From Propionicimonas sp. (GTDB lineage: Bacteria > Actinomycetota > Actinomycetes > Propionibacteriales > Propionibacteriaceae), in contig VMSW01000005.1 in assembly GCA_013791955.1 (NCBI GenBank), positions 372,001-436,000 on the forward strand: a stretch of DNA of 64,000 bases. Reading direction: 5' to 3'. Below the pieces are notes generated by a model, which was not told the origin of the DNA, did no database searches, and worked only from the letters and a program-made list of their open reading frames with translations. Shown piece by piece: positions 54,081 through 63,298 of this stretch. Numbering within the stretch: position 1 is the first letter of the stretch; every line of letters starts with the position of its first letter. The position numbers and the translations under genes are program-made.

Positions 54081-54338
54081 GGGTACCTCCGAATTGGTGA
54101 ACAGCGCACGCCGTGCTGATGGGCTTGATCCTGGTCTGATCCTGACCTTTGGTAGCTAGATCTTCGCAGGCTGCAGCGGTCGGTGGGCCTGCCGCCGCAA
54201 TATTCTGCAGCTCAGCCGGGGCCGGGTAGTTGAGGGGGTAGTGCGCGCTCGTTTTGGGCCGCTACCGAAGCCACACGCGAGTACAGTCGGAGGGCTGACC
54301 AAGCGGTCACCACTTACCCCCCTTGAGAGGGGCCATGC
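54081..54338. promoter_or_regulatory. Divergent mog/tupA promoter region
   Basis: 258 bases with no gene. Several GC hairpins are present (for example CCCCCCTTGAGAGGGG just before tupA), but the molybdenum-cofactor riboswitch core could not be recognised. The tupA start has GAGAGGGG as a plausible SD. Confidence 0.45.
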
Positions 54339-55241
54339 ATGCGCACGACGGCCATCAAGAAACGCTTCCATTCAGCACGTTTCGGGGTGATAGCGGTCGC
54401 AGCACTGCTGGCGCTCTCGGCATGTTCCGGCTCAGGTACCTCTCCTAGCGCTGGCGGCACGGCTGCTGCCAACCCCAAGACCCTGATTCTTGCCACCACT
54501 ACCTCCACGCAGGATTCCGGCTTGTTGGACGAGCTGGTGCCAGCATTCGAAAGCGCCTCTGGTTATCAAGTCAAGACCATCGCCGTCGGCACCGGGCAGG
54601 CGCTGAAGATGGGTGAAGAGGGCAACGCGGACGTGCTGCTCGTACATGCGCCAGCCGCAGAGAAAGTCATCATCGATAGCGGCTTCGCCATCGATCGCTT
54701 ACTCGTGATGCACAACTACTTCATGGTCGTCGGTCCAAGTGCCGACCCGGCGGGCATCGCTAGCGCCAAGACCGCCAGCGAGGCGTTCACCAAGATCGCC
54801 AACTCGAAGTCGGCTTTCGTCGCCCGCGGTGATGGATCAGGCACTGAGACCAAGGAACTCGCCATCTGGAAGGCGGCCGGGATCACTCCCAAGGGCCAAG
54901 CGTGGTACCTGCAGTCCGGCCAGGGCATGGGCGCGACCCTACAGATCGCCTCGGAGAAGCAGGGCTACACCCTCACCGACGATGCCACCTTCCTGGCGAA
55001 CTCCGCCAACTTGAAGCTGACCTCTTTGGTGAAGGGAGACCCGTTCCTGTTGAACATTTACCACGTGATGAGCGTCAACCCGGCGAAGTGGCCCAAGGTG
55101 AATAGTGCGGGCGCGAAGGCCTTCTCGGACTACGTCACCTCTGCGGACGGCCAGAAGCTGATCGCAGGCTTCGGTAGTGCCAAGTACGGCAAGGCGCTGT
55201 TCTCGGCCGATGCGGGTAAGAGTGAGGACGAACTGAAGTAG
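54339..55241 (+). CDS. tupA: Tungstate ABC transporter substrate-binding lipoprotein
   Basis: 300 residues. A lipoprotein signal (LLALSAC, lipid on Cys29) is followed by the TupA signature TTTSTQDSGLLDELVPAFE, with LVHAPAAEK and GTETKELAIWKAAG. TupA binds tungstate with very high selectivity over molybdate. First gene of tupABC. Confidence 0.95.
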   Translation: MRTTAIKKRFHSARFGVIAVAALLALSACSGSGTSPSAGGTAAANPKTLILATTTSTQDSGLLDELVPAFESASGYQVKTIAVGTGQALKMGEEGNADVLLVHAPAAEKVIIDSGFAIDRLLVMHNYFMVVGPSADPAGIASAKTASEAFTKIANSKSAFVARGDGSGTETKELAIWKAAGITPKGQAWYLQSGQGMGATLQIASEKQGYTLTDDATFLANSANLKLTSLVKGDPFLLNIYHVMSVNPAKWPKVNSAGAKAFSDYVTSADGQKLIAGFGSAKYGKALFSADAGKSEDELK

Positions 55242-55268
55242 CGGTCTGGAAGTCGGCGGGAGAGCGTC

Positions 55269-55913
55269 ATGGACGAGCTGATTCAGATCACCCTGCTATC
55301 TCTGGGGGTTTCCGGCATTGCCACCGCGATCAGCTTGCTGATTGGGCTGCCGCTTGGCACGGTCTTGGCGCTCTCGGTCTTCCGCAGCCGGGGGATAGTC
55401 CTCAGTGTGGTAAACACGGGGATGGCCCTCCCGCCAGTGGTCGCGGGGCTCGCCATCGCGCTGTTGCTGTGGCGCAGTGGCCCGCTGGGCGATCTCAATC
55501 TGATCTACACGCCGTCGGCGATCATCCTGGCCGAGGTCGTGATCGCCACGCCGGTGATTCTTGGCTTGTCGGCCGCTGGCATCGGCCAGCTCGATCCACG
55601 ACTTCAGGTTCAGCTCCAGGGGTTGGGCGCATCGCGGATGCAAACCGTGTTTTGGCTGTGGCGCGAGGCCCGGCTCTCATTGCTCGCTGCGCTGATGGCC
55701 GGCTTCGGAAGCGTGATTTCCGAAGTGGGTGCCGCCATGATGGTGGGCGGCAACATCAGCGGGCAGACCCGAGTGTTGACCACTGCCATGGTGCTTGATG
55801 TTGGTCGCGGCAATTTCGGTGCTGCCATCCAATTGGCTGGCATTCTGCTCGCACTTGCTTTCCTGGTGAATGGCATCTTGACCTGGGCGCAGCAAAGTGG
55901 AAAGCGGCATTGA
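55269..55913 (+). CDS. tupB: Tungstate ABC transporter permease
   Basis: 214 residues, five to six helices, and the EAA loop with GLGASRMQTVFWLWREARLS for ATPase contact. NTGMALPPVVAGLAIALLLW is typical of TupB/ModB-like permeases. 27 bp after tupA. Confidence 0.92.
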   Translation: MDELIQITLLSLGVSGIATAISLLIGLPLGTVLALSVFRSRGIVLSVVNTGMALPPVVAGLAIALLLWRSGPLGDLNLIYTPSAIILAEVVIATPVILGLSAAGIGQLDPRLQVQLQGLGASRMQTVFWLWREARLSLLAALMAGFGSVISEVGAAMMVGGNISGQTRVLTTAMVLDVGRGNFGAAIQLAGILLALAFLVNGILTWAQQSGKRH

Positions 55914-55914
55914 G

Positions 55915-57045
55915 ATGACTTTCGACCCGGACGCCGCCGAAGATGCAACCCGACCCGTGCTGGAGGCCCGAGACCTCGTGGTGAGGCGAGGTGGGCGTGA
56001 GGTTCTCAGCATCGCAAAATTCGGGGTGAGCAGGCATGGGACCGTGGCCGTCGTGGGGCCCAATGGGGCCGGCAAGAGCACTCTGCTGCTGGCGCTCGCC
56101 CTGTTGGTCGGCCCGCAGGAGGGGAGTGTGCTGCTCAAAGGCCAGCTTGTGACTCCGCGACTCGCCCTCCACCTGCGGCGTCGCATCGGGTTAGTGCTCG
56201 CCGCGCCCATGCTGCTGGACACGACTGTGCGCCGCAATGTGGCCGCCGGGTTGAGATTCCGTGGCATAGGCGGGCGGCAGGCTGACGTCCGGGTGGACGA
56301 GTGGCTCGACCGCCTGGGCGTCTTGGCCCTGCGTGATCGTTCCGCTCGCGAGCTGTCCAGTGGGGAGGCCCAACGGGTCAGTCTGGCCAGAGCTTTCGTG
56401 CTGGAGCCGGAGGTGCTGTTGCTCGACGAGCCCTTCGCTTCGGTGGACGCCGCGGCGCGGTCCCAACTGATCGATGACACTGGGCGGCTGCTGCGGGAGA
56501 CGCCCCGCGCCACCGTCCTGGTCACCCATGATCTCGACGAGGCTGGGCGACTGGGCACTCGGATGTCGGTGATCATCAACGGGCGACTCCGCCAGGATGC
56601 GCCGCCCGAGGTGGTCCTCTCCGAGCCGTGTGACGAGGACGTGGCGGCCTTCGTCGGCGTCCAAACGCGACTGCCCGGACGGATCACCTCCATCGATGAC
56701 GGCCTTGCTGTCGTTGAGGTTGGCGGGGGCCGAATCGAGGCGATCTCCGCCTTCGGAATCGGTCAGCAGGTGATGTGTTGCCTTCGGCCCGAGGATGTAA
56801 CGCTTCGGTTGAGCGGGCAATCCAGCCAACCCATGCCGACGACCAGCGCCCGCAACCGGCTTAGTGGCGTGATCACCAAGATCGTCGGGAAAGGGCCTTT
56901 TGTGCAGGTCAGCGTCGACTGCGGCGCGAAGGTCGTCGCGGATGTCACCAAGGCGTCAGCCAACGAGATGGGGTTACGCGAAGGAGACCTGGTTGAGGCC
57001 ACTTTCAAGGCTACGGCGGTGCACCTCATCGGTTTGACGCTGTGA
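55915..57045 (+). CDS. tupC: Tungstate ABC transporter ATPase with TOBE/Mop-like tail
   Basis: 376 residues from ATG 55915, one base after the tupB stop (a GTG at 55897 would overlap tupB). Walker A GPNGAGKST, signature LSSGEAQRVSLARA, Walker B VLLLDEPFASVD, His switch VTHDLDEAGRLG. The last ~100 residues (NRLSGVITKIVGKGPFVQVS, VVADVTKASANEMGL) form a TOBE/Mop-type oxyanion-binding domain, which may mediate feedback by tungstate or molybdate. Confidence 0.93.
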   Translation: MTFDPDAAEDATRPVLEARDLVVRRGGREVLSIAKFGVSRHGTVAVVGPNGAGKSTLLLALALLVGPQEGSVLLKGQLVTPRLALHLRRRIGLVLAAPMLLDTTVRRNVAAGLRFRGIGGRQADVRVDEWLDRLGVLALRDRSARELSSGEAQRVSLARAFVLEPEVLLLDEPFASVDAAARSQLIDDTGRLLRETPRATVLVTHDLDEAGRLGTRMSVIINGRLRQDAPPEVVLSEPCDEDVAAFVGVQTRLPGRITSIDDGLAVVEVGGGRIEAISAFGIGQQVMCCLRPEDVTLRLSGQSSQPMPTTSARNRLSGVITKIVGKGPFVQVSVDCGAKVVADVTKASANEMGLREGDLVEATFKATAVHLIGLTL

Positions 57046-57113
57046 GCGTTGCCGTCCTCCGGCGGCTCGGCGCCCCAACTGGACGGCACCGGAAAGCAGC
57101 TTGAGGGACCTCC

Positions 57114-58211
57114 TCAGCCGCCGATCGCGCTCATGGTGCGGTCAGGCTGGACAAATGAGCCCTCATCGACCCCGTGAGTGGTCTGTTTGGCCGCCATGGC
57201 GCCTCGCCAGAGTTCGGCGATAGCTAGGTCACTGGCCCCGCTACGCAGCAGGGTGCGCACGTCGGTCTCGTCCCGGGAAAACAGGCAACTACGCAGCTGG
57301 CCATCGGCGGTCAACCGGGTGCGATTACAGGCCTCACAGAAGGGTTTGGTGATTGACGCGATGATGCCAACCGTGGCGACGAAGTCTTCTGGAACCTCGG
57401 CACCCGTAACCATCCAGATCTCGGCGGGGGCCGATCCGCGGGCTTTCGATTGCATGGGGATGAGGGTGAACTCGGATCGGAGTACGTCCAGGATGTCTTC
57501 GGCAGTGACCATGGTCGTCCGCTGCCAGGTGTCCTGAGGGCCCAGCGGCATCTGCTCGATGAACCTGGGTTGATATCCCCGCTTCAGTGCCCAGCTAACC
57601 AGCGACAGCATCTCATCGTCATTCACTCCCGGCAGCAAGACGGTATTCATCTTGATCGGGCTCAAGCCGGCGGCAGCGGCAGCGGCCAGTCCTTTGATGA
57701 CGTCGCCGAGTCGATCCCGGCCGGTGAGGCGCGCATAGCGGGTCGCGTCGAGAGTGTCGAGGGAGACGTTGATCCGGTGTAGTCCGGCCTGCTTCAGCGC
57801 CATCGCGGACGTGGCCAGGCCGACCCCATTGGTGGTCAGTGCGGTATCCGGGGCCACCCCCGTGGCCGTGCGCAGCGCCGTGGTGGCGGCCAGAATACGT
57901 GCCAGACCCTTGCGCAGCAGGGGTTCACCGCCGGTGAAGCGGACCTGCTGGACGCCGAGATCGCGCACGGCGATCGTGATCAACCGGATCACTTCGTCGT
58001 CAGTCAACAGGCTTGCGCTCGGCAGCCAGTCCAGTCCTTCGGGAGGCATGCAATAGGAGCAACGCAACGAGCAGCGATCCGTGAGACTGACTCGAAGATC
58101 TGTTGCGATTCGACCGTGTTTATCAAGGAGTCGACCACCAGCGAGCGGCTCCAGTTTTGGTTGGGCCGCGCGGTCATGCTTCGCGATGGTGCCGACAGCG
58201 TTGTCCGTCAC
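57114..58211 (-). CDS. moaA: GTP 3',8-cyclase MoaA
   Basis: 365 residues. Radical SAM enzyme for the first step of pterin-cofactor synthesis. N-terminal cluster CSLRCSYC in RVSLTDRCSLRCSYCMPP, C-terminal second cluster with FCEACNRTRL and RSCLFSRDETD, and the C-terminal GG (MSAIGG) needed for activity. Divergent from the methyltransferase with an 87-bp gap. No moaC, moaD or moaE in the window. Confidence 0.95.
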   Translation of the reverse strand: MTDNAVGTIAKHDRAAQPKLEPLAGGRLLDKHGRIATDLRVSLTDRCSLRCSYCMPPEGLDWLPSASLLTDDEVIRLITIAVRDLGVQQVRFTGGEPLLRKGLARILAATTALRTATGVAPDTALTTNGVGLATSAMALKQAGLHRINVSLDTLDATRYARLTGRDRLGDVIKGLAAAAAAGLSPIKMNTVLLPGVNDDEMLSLVSWALKRGYQPRFIEQMPLGPQDTWQRTTMVTAEDILDVLRSEFTLIPMQSKARGSAPAEIWMVTGAEVPEDFVATVGIIASITKPFCEACNRTRLTADGQLRSCLFSRDETDVRTLLRSGASDLAIAELWRGAMAAKQTTHGVDEGSFVQPDRTMSAIGG

Positions 58212-58298
58212 ATTCGTGAGTCTACTAGGTGAAACGCCGTTCGATTACCGAATTCGCGCAGGCGCGGCCGCTTGCGCGCCTGTCACGTGGGTGCAAGC

Positions 58299-59171
58299 AT
58301 GAGCAGCGATGGATACCGGCACCTGATGGCACCCGACGTTGGCGATAATCGCGCCCAGTTGAACGTCGGCTGGGCGGCGTTGTGGCGGGATCTTGTTGAA
58401 CATGCCGCCCAAATAGCGCCCGAACGCAGCGCTGGCGACTATTGGGAAGGCAGGGCCGAGAGCTTTCACGACCGCGTCCAGGCGCGCGATGGTCAACCTG
58501 ATTCAATCCGCGATTTCGTCCTAGAAGCCGTGCGCCCTGGCAGCACCGTTCTCGATATCGGCGCTGGCACGGGAGCTTGGGCCATCCCGCTAGCGGATCG
58601 AGCCGAGTGGGTCACAGCCGTGGACAGCTCGGCTTCGATGATCAGTGTCCTTAGGCGAAACATTGCGGCGCAGGATGCGTCGAATATCGACATCGTGGCC
58701 GGATCTTGGCCTGAAGTGTCCGTCGCTGCTCACGACTACTGCCTGGCCGCCCACTCGGTGTACGGATCGCCCGACCTGGTGGCCTTCGTCGAGAAGATGA
58801 CCGAGGTCGCCAGGCGTACCTGCTTCCTGATCGTGCGGGCGCCACCCACCACCTCGGTGTTGGCGGAGGCCGCGGAGTACTTGTGGGGGCTCCCGCTGGA
58901 TCGTCCGGGATTCCTGGTTGCCTACAACGTCCTGCTGCAGCTTGGACTGACGCCTAACGTCCTGTTCGCAGCCAAAGCCTCAGGCCCGGTGATCAGTGCC
59001 ACCACCGACGATGCCTTGGTGCGGCTGAAGCAGCATTTCGGGCTGGCGCACTCCGCCGAGCATGACGACTACCTCCGCGGCTTGCTGCAGCGCCGATTGG
59101 AGCCTCTCGACGGTAGCTGCCGGTGGCCGCCTGAGGCGCGATCGGCCCTCATCTATTGGAGCGTTGAATGA
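58299..59171 (+). CDS. SAM-dependent methyltransferase in the tungsten cluster
   Basis: 290 residues from ATG 58299; ATG 58272 or 58326 are alternatives. Class I methyltransferase fold with SAM motif I VLDIGAGTGAWAIPLA, acidic motif VTAVDSSASM and motif IV-like YCLAAHSVYG. The C-terminal part (PGFLVAYNVLLQLGLTPNVL) is not catalytic. It overlaps the ThiF-like gene by ATGA. Its substrate is unknown; the operon suggests a step in W-cofactor or AOR maturation. Confidence 0.85.
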   Translation: MSSDGYRHLMAPDVGDNRAQLNVGWAALWRDLVEHAAQIAPERSAGDYWEGRAESFHDRVQARDGQPDSIRDFVLEAVRPGSTVLDIGAGTGAWAIPLADRAEWVTAVDSSASMISVLRRNIAAQDASNIDIVAGSWPEVSVAAHDYCLAAHSVYGSPDLVAFVEKMTEVARRTCFLIVRAPPTTSVLAEAAEYLWGLPLDRPGFLVAYNVLLQLGLTPNVLFAAKASGPVISATTDDALVRLKQHFGLAHSAEHDDYLRGLLQRRLEPLDGSCRWPPEARSALIYWSVE

Positions 59172-59956
59172 GCACCCAACCTCAGCCAGAGGATGGCCGA
59201 TACTCACGCCAGATTCGTTTCCAGGGAGTCGGGAGCGCTGGGCAGGAGCGAATCAGTGCTGGCCACGTGGTAGTCATTGGCTGCGGCGGGCTCGGCACCG
59301 GATTGGTGAACCTGTTGGCCCGCTCCGGGGTGGGCCGGATCACCGTGGTCGATCGGGACGTCGTGGAGCTGTCCAATCTGCAGCGCCAGACGCTGTTTGA
59401 GGAAGCAGATGCTCAGGCTGGCACCCCCAAGGCGGTGGCGGCAGCTGAGGCCTGTGCTCGGATCAACTCAGAGGTGAACGTCGTGGCGGTGGTGACGGAC
59501 GTAACCTCAGCCAATGTCGAGGAGCTGGTTTCCGGGGCAGATCTGGTCTTGGACGCCACCGATAATCTGCAAACCCGCTACTTACTCAACGATGCGTGCG
59601 TGAAATTGGGAATCCCTTGGATTTACGGGGGCGCCGTCGGTTCCACCGGCATGTCGCTCACGGTGATTCCTGGTGAGACGGCCTGCCTGAGGTGCCTATC
59701 GCCAGCCATGCCGGCGTCCGGGACGACGGACACCTGTGCGACTGTCGGAGTGCTGGCCTCAGCTGTGGTAATCGTGTCAGCCTTCCAGTGGACCGAGGCG
59801 ATCAAGCTGCTCACCGGCGACCGCGATCACCTGAACCGCACCATGGTGTATCTGGATGTGTGGGCCAATGACTTCCAGCAGGGCGAACCACTCACGCCAG
59901 CGCCGGATTGCCCCTGTTGCGGGCAACGTCGCTTCGACTTCCTGGCCGCTAGCTAA
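59168..59956 (+). CDS. ThiF/MoeB-like E1 adenylyltransferase
   Basis: 262 residues, cotranslated with the methyltransferase (ATGA). Adenylates the C-terminus of a small sulfur-carrier protein. Rossmann motif VVVIGCGGLGTGLVNLLARSG, Arg finger region VVDRDVVELSNLQRQTLF, ATDNLQTRYLLND, and zinc Cys pairs CLRCLSPA and CPCCGQRR. In a pterin-cofactor cluster the partner is expected to be a MoaD-like protein, but none is encoded here. It converges with the GAF regulator with an 8-bp overlap. Confidence 0.9.
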   Translation: MSTQPQPEDGRYSRQIRFQGVGSAGQERISAGHVVVIGCGGLGTGLVNLLARSGVGRITVVDRDVVELSNLQRQTLFEEADAQAGTPKAVAAAEACARINSEVNVVAVVTDVTSANVEELVSGADLVLDATDNLQTRYLLNDACVKLGIPWIYGGAVGSTGMSLTVIPGETACLRCLSPAMPASGTTDTCATVGVLASAVVIVSAFQWTEAIKLLTGDRDHLNRTMVYLDVWANDFQQGEPLTPAPDCPCCGQRRFDFLAAS

Positions 59957-61463
59957 CGGGCGTCGGATAGTCGGTCCGAATAGCTCGGGCGCGGTCGGTG
60001 GCTTGGGACCACCTAGGCGAGCCTTCCGGCGACAGCTTGGCCAAGGCCTCCCAAACCGACGCATCGCCGATTCCCCATGGAGTCTCCAGCCAGCCGGTCA
60101 TCAAATGCGAGTCATAGCTGGCGGCCACAGCTGCGCTCAGCTGTGAATGCAGCGCCGCGCGCCTCGCCACGATCCCGGGTGCCTGCGAATGTGGCAGGAG
60201 CGGACCAGGGTAGGCGCTCAACGCGTCGCCGATGCGTCCTTCTGCCAGCAGGTCAGCCACCACGTCAAAGTCGGTGCGGATCGAGCCGCGAAGGAGGTAC
60301 GGGCGCGAGGTGAGTAGCTCGCCCAGGCGGGTTCGTAGCCGGCTCATGTCCACTCTGATCGAAGTCGGGTTCAGTGGGGTGGCCGAGAGGCCGGCCGCGA
60401 GACCCTCGGTGGTGAGGCCATCTTTCGCGAGTGCGAGTAGGACCAGAATCTCGCTGTGATGGGGCGGGAAGGTCATCGGCTTCCCGTTCACTTCGAGCAC
60501 GACGGTGTCGCGTCCCAGCGTGCTCATCCGCACCAGTGAGGTTGGGTGCCGATGCTCGGAGGTTTCGACGAAGCGGGCCACGACGTAGCCGGTCGCCCCG
60601 ACTGGTTCGATGAGCAGGCGTCGGCCGTCGGGCAGTTGACTGGAGCCGTCCTCGGCAGCTACCAGGCCGGAAAGTCGGGTCAGGCCTAGTCCAGAACTGG
60701 CCGCCAGAACGCGCCCGCCAGGACTGACTAGCGCTGCGCCCCCGGTCAAATGGGGGAGCTGGCTTTGGGCCCGGTAGGCGGCCAGATCGCTAACCGCGAG
60801 TTGGCGGGCCAGTTCGGACTCAACCGTGCAAATGGTGGCCCGAATCAGAGCTAGCATCGCCGGGCTGGCTGCGGGGTTGCCGCCGGTTACATCGAGCAGT
60901 CCCAGCAGCTTGCCGCTGTCGGGATCCCAGATCGGCGCAGCAGCGCACGACCAGGCACTGACGGCTTCGTTGAAGTGCTCAGGGCCGAGGATTCGCACCG
61001 GTCCGCCCACGGCCAGCGCGGTGCCGGGGCCGTTGGTACCCGCAGATTCCTCCGACCAATCAGCACCTTCGACGAAATGGATCTGCTCAGCACCGGAGCG
61101 GATCTTCGGATGTCCTTCAACCCACATCAGGGCTCCGGCTGAATCGGCGATGGCGAAGATACAGCCTGCATCGTGGACGGCTTCAGTGAGCAGGTCACGG
61201 AAGATGGGCAGCATCCGCATCAGGGGGTGGCTGGTGTGACAGTCAGCCAGCAGGTCGGGCCGCAGCGAAAGCGGTGCCAGGCGCATGCTTTCGCGGGTAA
61301 GGCCAGCAGCCAGGCAGCGTCCCCACGATTGCGAGACCACCGGGCGGTGGGCCACGGCGGCGCCGACCGGCGCGGCGTGGGCAGCCCACGCCGAAGTATG
61401 AGTGGGCGCAACCACTGAGCCGTCTTGCGACGACTGTGTAGGCGACAGATCGAGATTCGCCAT
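59949..61463 (-). CDS. GAF-domain transcriptional regulator with winged-helix C-terminus
   Basis: 504 residues from ATG 61463 (AAGGA SD); five more codons are open upstream. Residues ~45-240 hold an AcoR-type GAF sensor (SQSWGRCLAAGL, WSEESAGTNGPGTAL, HFNEAVSAWSCAAAPI, LLGLLDVTGG). The C-terminal part (DTVVLEVNGKPMTFPPHH, SEILVLLALAKDGL, TSIRVDMSRLRTRLGELL) is a winged-helix/BTAD-like DNA-binding region. There is no AAA+ σ54 module. It is likely to sense a small molecule such as an aldehyde or acid and to control the divergent AOR genes. Confidence 0.86.
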   Translation of the reverse strand: MANLDLSPTQSSQDGSVVAPTHTSAWAAHAAPVGAAVAHRPVVSQSWGRCLAAGLTRESMRLAPLSLRPDLLADCHTSHPLMRMLPIFRDLLTEAVHDAGCIFAIADSAGALMWVEGHPKIRSGAEQIHFVEGADWSEESAGTNGPGTALAVGGPVRILGPEHFNEAVSAWSCAAAPIWDPDSGKLLGLLDVTGGNPAASPAMLALIRATICTVESELARQLAVSDLAAYRAQSQLPHLTGGAALVSPGGRVLAASSGLGLTRLSGLVAAEDGSSQLPDGRRLLIEPVGATGYVVARFVETSEHRHPTSLVRMSTLGRDTVVLEVNGKPMTFPPHHSEILVLLALAKDGLTTEGLAAGLSATPLNPTSIRVDMSRLRTRLGELLTSRPYLLRGSIRTDFDVVADLLAEGRIGDALSAYPGPLLPHSQAPGIVARRAALHSQLSAAVAASYDSHLMTGWLETPWGIGDASVWEALAKLSPEGSPRWSQATDRARAIRTDYPTPVS

Positions 61464-61515
61464 GGCACCGTCCTTCAAGGACCTAGGACCCCAACTCTAC
61501 TCGTGTTTGGGCTAG

Positions 61516-61902
61516 TCAGGGGAGGATTCTTCTTTCAAGAAATGACCACTTTCGCAAAGCCCGGGGCAGGTGGCTGCCGATCGAGCCAACCAGCATCGCT
61601 GCCACCGGGGCAGCCTTGGCCAGCTGCGGCCACAAATGGCCGGGGAGTAGTGCGCCGAGGTGCACCATGGTGGTCAGGCCACGTCCCTGGTGGGCCCAGT
61701 TAGGGCTGTGCCGGATCTCGGAAATGAGTAGCGCCACCCCCGTGACGGTGGTCAGGTTGCGCCACAGGCGCAGCTTCTCCGCCGGTACATCCCACAGCCG
61801 CCCGCCCACGTAGATGCTGGTCACCGCGATGTGAGCCGTGCGGATGGTGATGCCAGCCAACCTTTCGGCGCTCAGCGGTGGGGCAGTTCTGGGTGTCATC
61901 AA
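61516..61902 (-). CDS. Conserved small membrane protein coupled to moeA
   Basis: 128 residues overlapping moeA by ATGA. Three or four hydrophobic segments (IRTAHIAVTSIYVGGRLW, LTTVTGVALLISEIRH, TTMVHLGALLPGHLW, AAMLVGSIGSH) and a conserved end SHLPRALRKWSFLERR. It has His in or beside helices (HIA, HS, HLG, HLP), as in small heme-binding membrane proteins. Function not recognised; the operon position suggests a link to AOR or its electron transfer. Confidence 0.72.
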   Translation of the reverse strand: MMTPRTAPPLSAERLAGITIRTAHIAVTSIYVGGRLWDVPAEKLRLWRNLTTVTGVALLISEIRHSPNWAHQGRGLTTMVHLGALLPGHLWPQLAKAAPVAAMLVGSIGSHLPRALRKWSFLERRILP

Positions 61903-63116
61903 TTGCCTCCTGAGAAGTCGCCTGATTTGCGCAACGGGTGCACTTCGACCACGGTGCCGACTGGCAGGGGATCGATGCCGACGGGAATCAGTGCGATGCC
62001 ATCAGCCCGGACGAGGGTTTGCACGTAGCCGGTAGCTTGCTGCCCGGAACTCGTCGCCACCAACTGATCACCGATCTGCTCCAGACAGACCCGGCGCAAC
62101 GTCATTCGGTCCGATCTCGGACGCACGGACTCGCCGAGAGTTGCTCGGATGGTGGCCTCAATGGGTCGCCGGTGACCGCCCATGCGACGCAGGGCCGGCC
62201 GGACGAACAACTCGAAGGTCAGCAGGGCAGCCACCGGATTTCCGGGCAGCGAAATGATGCGGCACTCCTCGGTGACAGCGAAAGCCATCGGGCGCCCGGG
62301 CTGAATGGCAACCTTCCAGAAGACCTCCTGCGCGCCGAGTTCGGCCAGCGTTGCCCGCACGAGATCTCGGTCGCCGGTGGACACGCCGGCTGAGGTCACC
62401 AGCACGTCGGCCCGCAGCCCTTGCTGAAGTTGTTGTCTGAGCGCCGCTGGGTCGTCTCGAGCGATGGGCAGGATGATCGGCGTCCCGCCAGCCTCGAGCA
62501 CCGCAGCAGCAAGTGCCGGGCCGTTACTGTCGAAGATGCGTCCCGGCTCGAGCGGATCGCCTGGGCGCAGTAGTTCGTCGCCGGTGGAAAGAATGGCCAC
62601 CTGTGGTCGGCGGGTCACCGGGACGCCAGCGATGGCCAGGGACGCGAAGATGGCGATCTCACTCGGGCGGATCAGAGTGCCGGCCGCAAGGACGCGGTCC
62701 CCGACGCGTAGATCGCTGCCCTTCCTTCGAATGTGATCGCCGGCCCGGGGTTGGGTGAGGAGGCGAATCGAATCGTGGTGTTCCTGGGTCAACTCGAACG
62801 GCACTACGCAGTCCGACCCGGGAGGTATCGGGGCACCAGTGAGGATTCTGGCAGCCGATCCGGCCTCCAGTGCCTGGGTGGCGGCTCGGCCGGCAGGCAG
62901 GAACCCCACAACCGGCAGGACGGACCCTTCCCGGCATTCCTGCGCACGAACGGCGAAGCCGTCCATAGCGGAGTTGTCCCACATCGGTAGGTCCCAGTTC
63001 GAGATCTGGTCGGTGGCGAGCACGCGCCCGCAGGCGTCCAACAGCCCCACAACCTCGACGCCCAACGGCGTTGCGCTGTTCAGGACGAGGTCGCGAGCCT
63101 CGGCGAATGTCGGCAC
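61899..63116 (-). CDS. moeA: Molybdopterin molybdenumtransferase MoeA
   Basis: 405 residues. Inserts Mo or W into adenylated molybdopterin. All catalytic motifs are intact: DNSAMDGFAVR, ILTGAPIPPGSDCVVP, ILSTGDELLRPGDPL, TSAGVSTGDRDLV and SLPGNPVAALLTFE, in contrast to the Glp paralogue at 44774. First gene of a minus-strand pair with the small membrane protein; divergent from the AOR ferredoxin. Confidence 0.96.
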   Translation of the reverse strand: MPTFAEARDLVLNSATPLGVEVVGLLDACGRVLATDQISNWDLPMWDNSAMDGFAVRAQECREGSVLPVVGFLPAGRAATQALEAGSAARILTGAPIPPGSDCVVPFELTQEHHDSIRLLTQPRAGDHIRRKGSDLRVGDRVLAAGTLIRPSEIAIFASLAIAGVPVTRRPQVAILSTGDELLRPGDPLEPGRIFDSNGPALAAAVLEAGGTPIILPIARDDPAALRQQLQQGLRADVLVTSAGVSTGDRDLVRATLAELGAQEVFWKVAIQPGRPMAFAVTEECRIISLPGNPVAALLTFELFVRPALRRMGGHRRPIEATIRATLGESVRPRSDRMTLRRVCLEQIGDQLVATSSGQQATGYVQTLVRADGIALIPVGIDPLPVGTVVEVHPLRKSGDFSGGN

Positions 63117-63212
63117 TGAGCCGTCCTCCTTTCGTTGAGAACACGGCGTCCTGCACTCTCAATAGTGCCGGTGTTGGCTGCGCGGCGGGAGAGCTATGGG
63201 AATTCCGCTATT

Positions 63213-63298
63213 GCAACGTTAGGCAACCCTTACTGAAAAATGGAGGCAACGTTGGGCGGCCCTGGCGGGGTTTCGGCGCAACGTTAGGCAGCCCTTAC
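63213..63298. repeat. Three helically phased 21-bp direct repeats upstream of AOR ferredoxin
   Basis: GCAACGTTAGGCAACCCTTA (63213), a diverged GCAACGTTGGGCGGCCCTGG (63246) and GCAACGTTAGGCAGCCCTTA (63278). Spacings are 33 and 32 bp, close to three helical turns, so bound proteins would lie on the same face. The core AACGTT is itself palindromic. Located in the 400-bp divergent moeA/aorB region. Confidence 0.8.

Noticed and set aside
54081..54338. Molybdenum/tungsten-cofactor riboswitch upstream of tupA
   Set aside because: The conserved aptamer core could not be found by eye; only simple hairpins are present. A covariance-model search would settle it.
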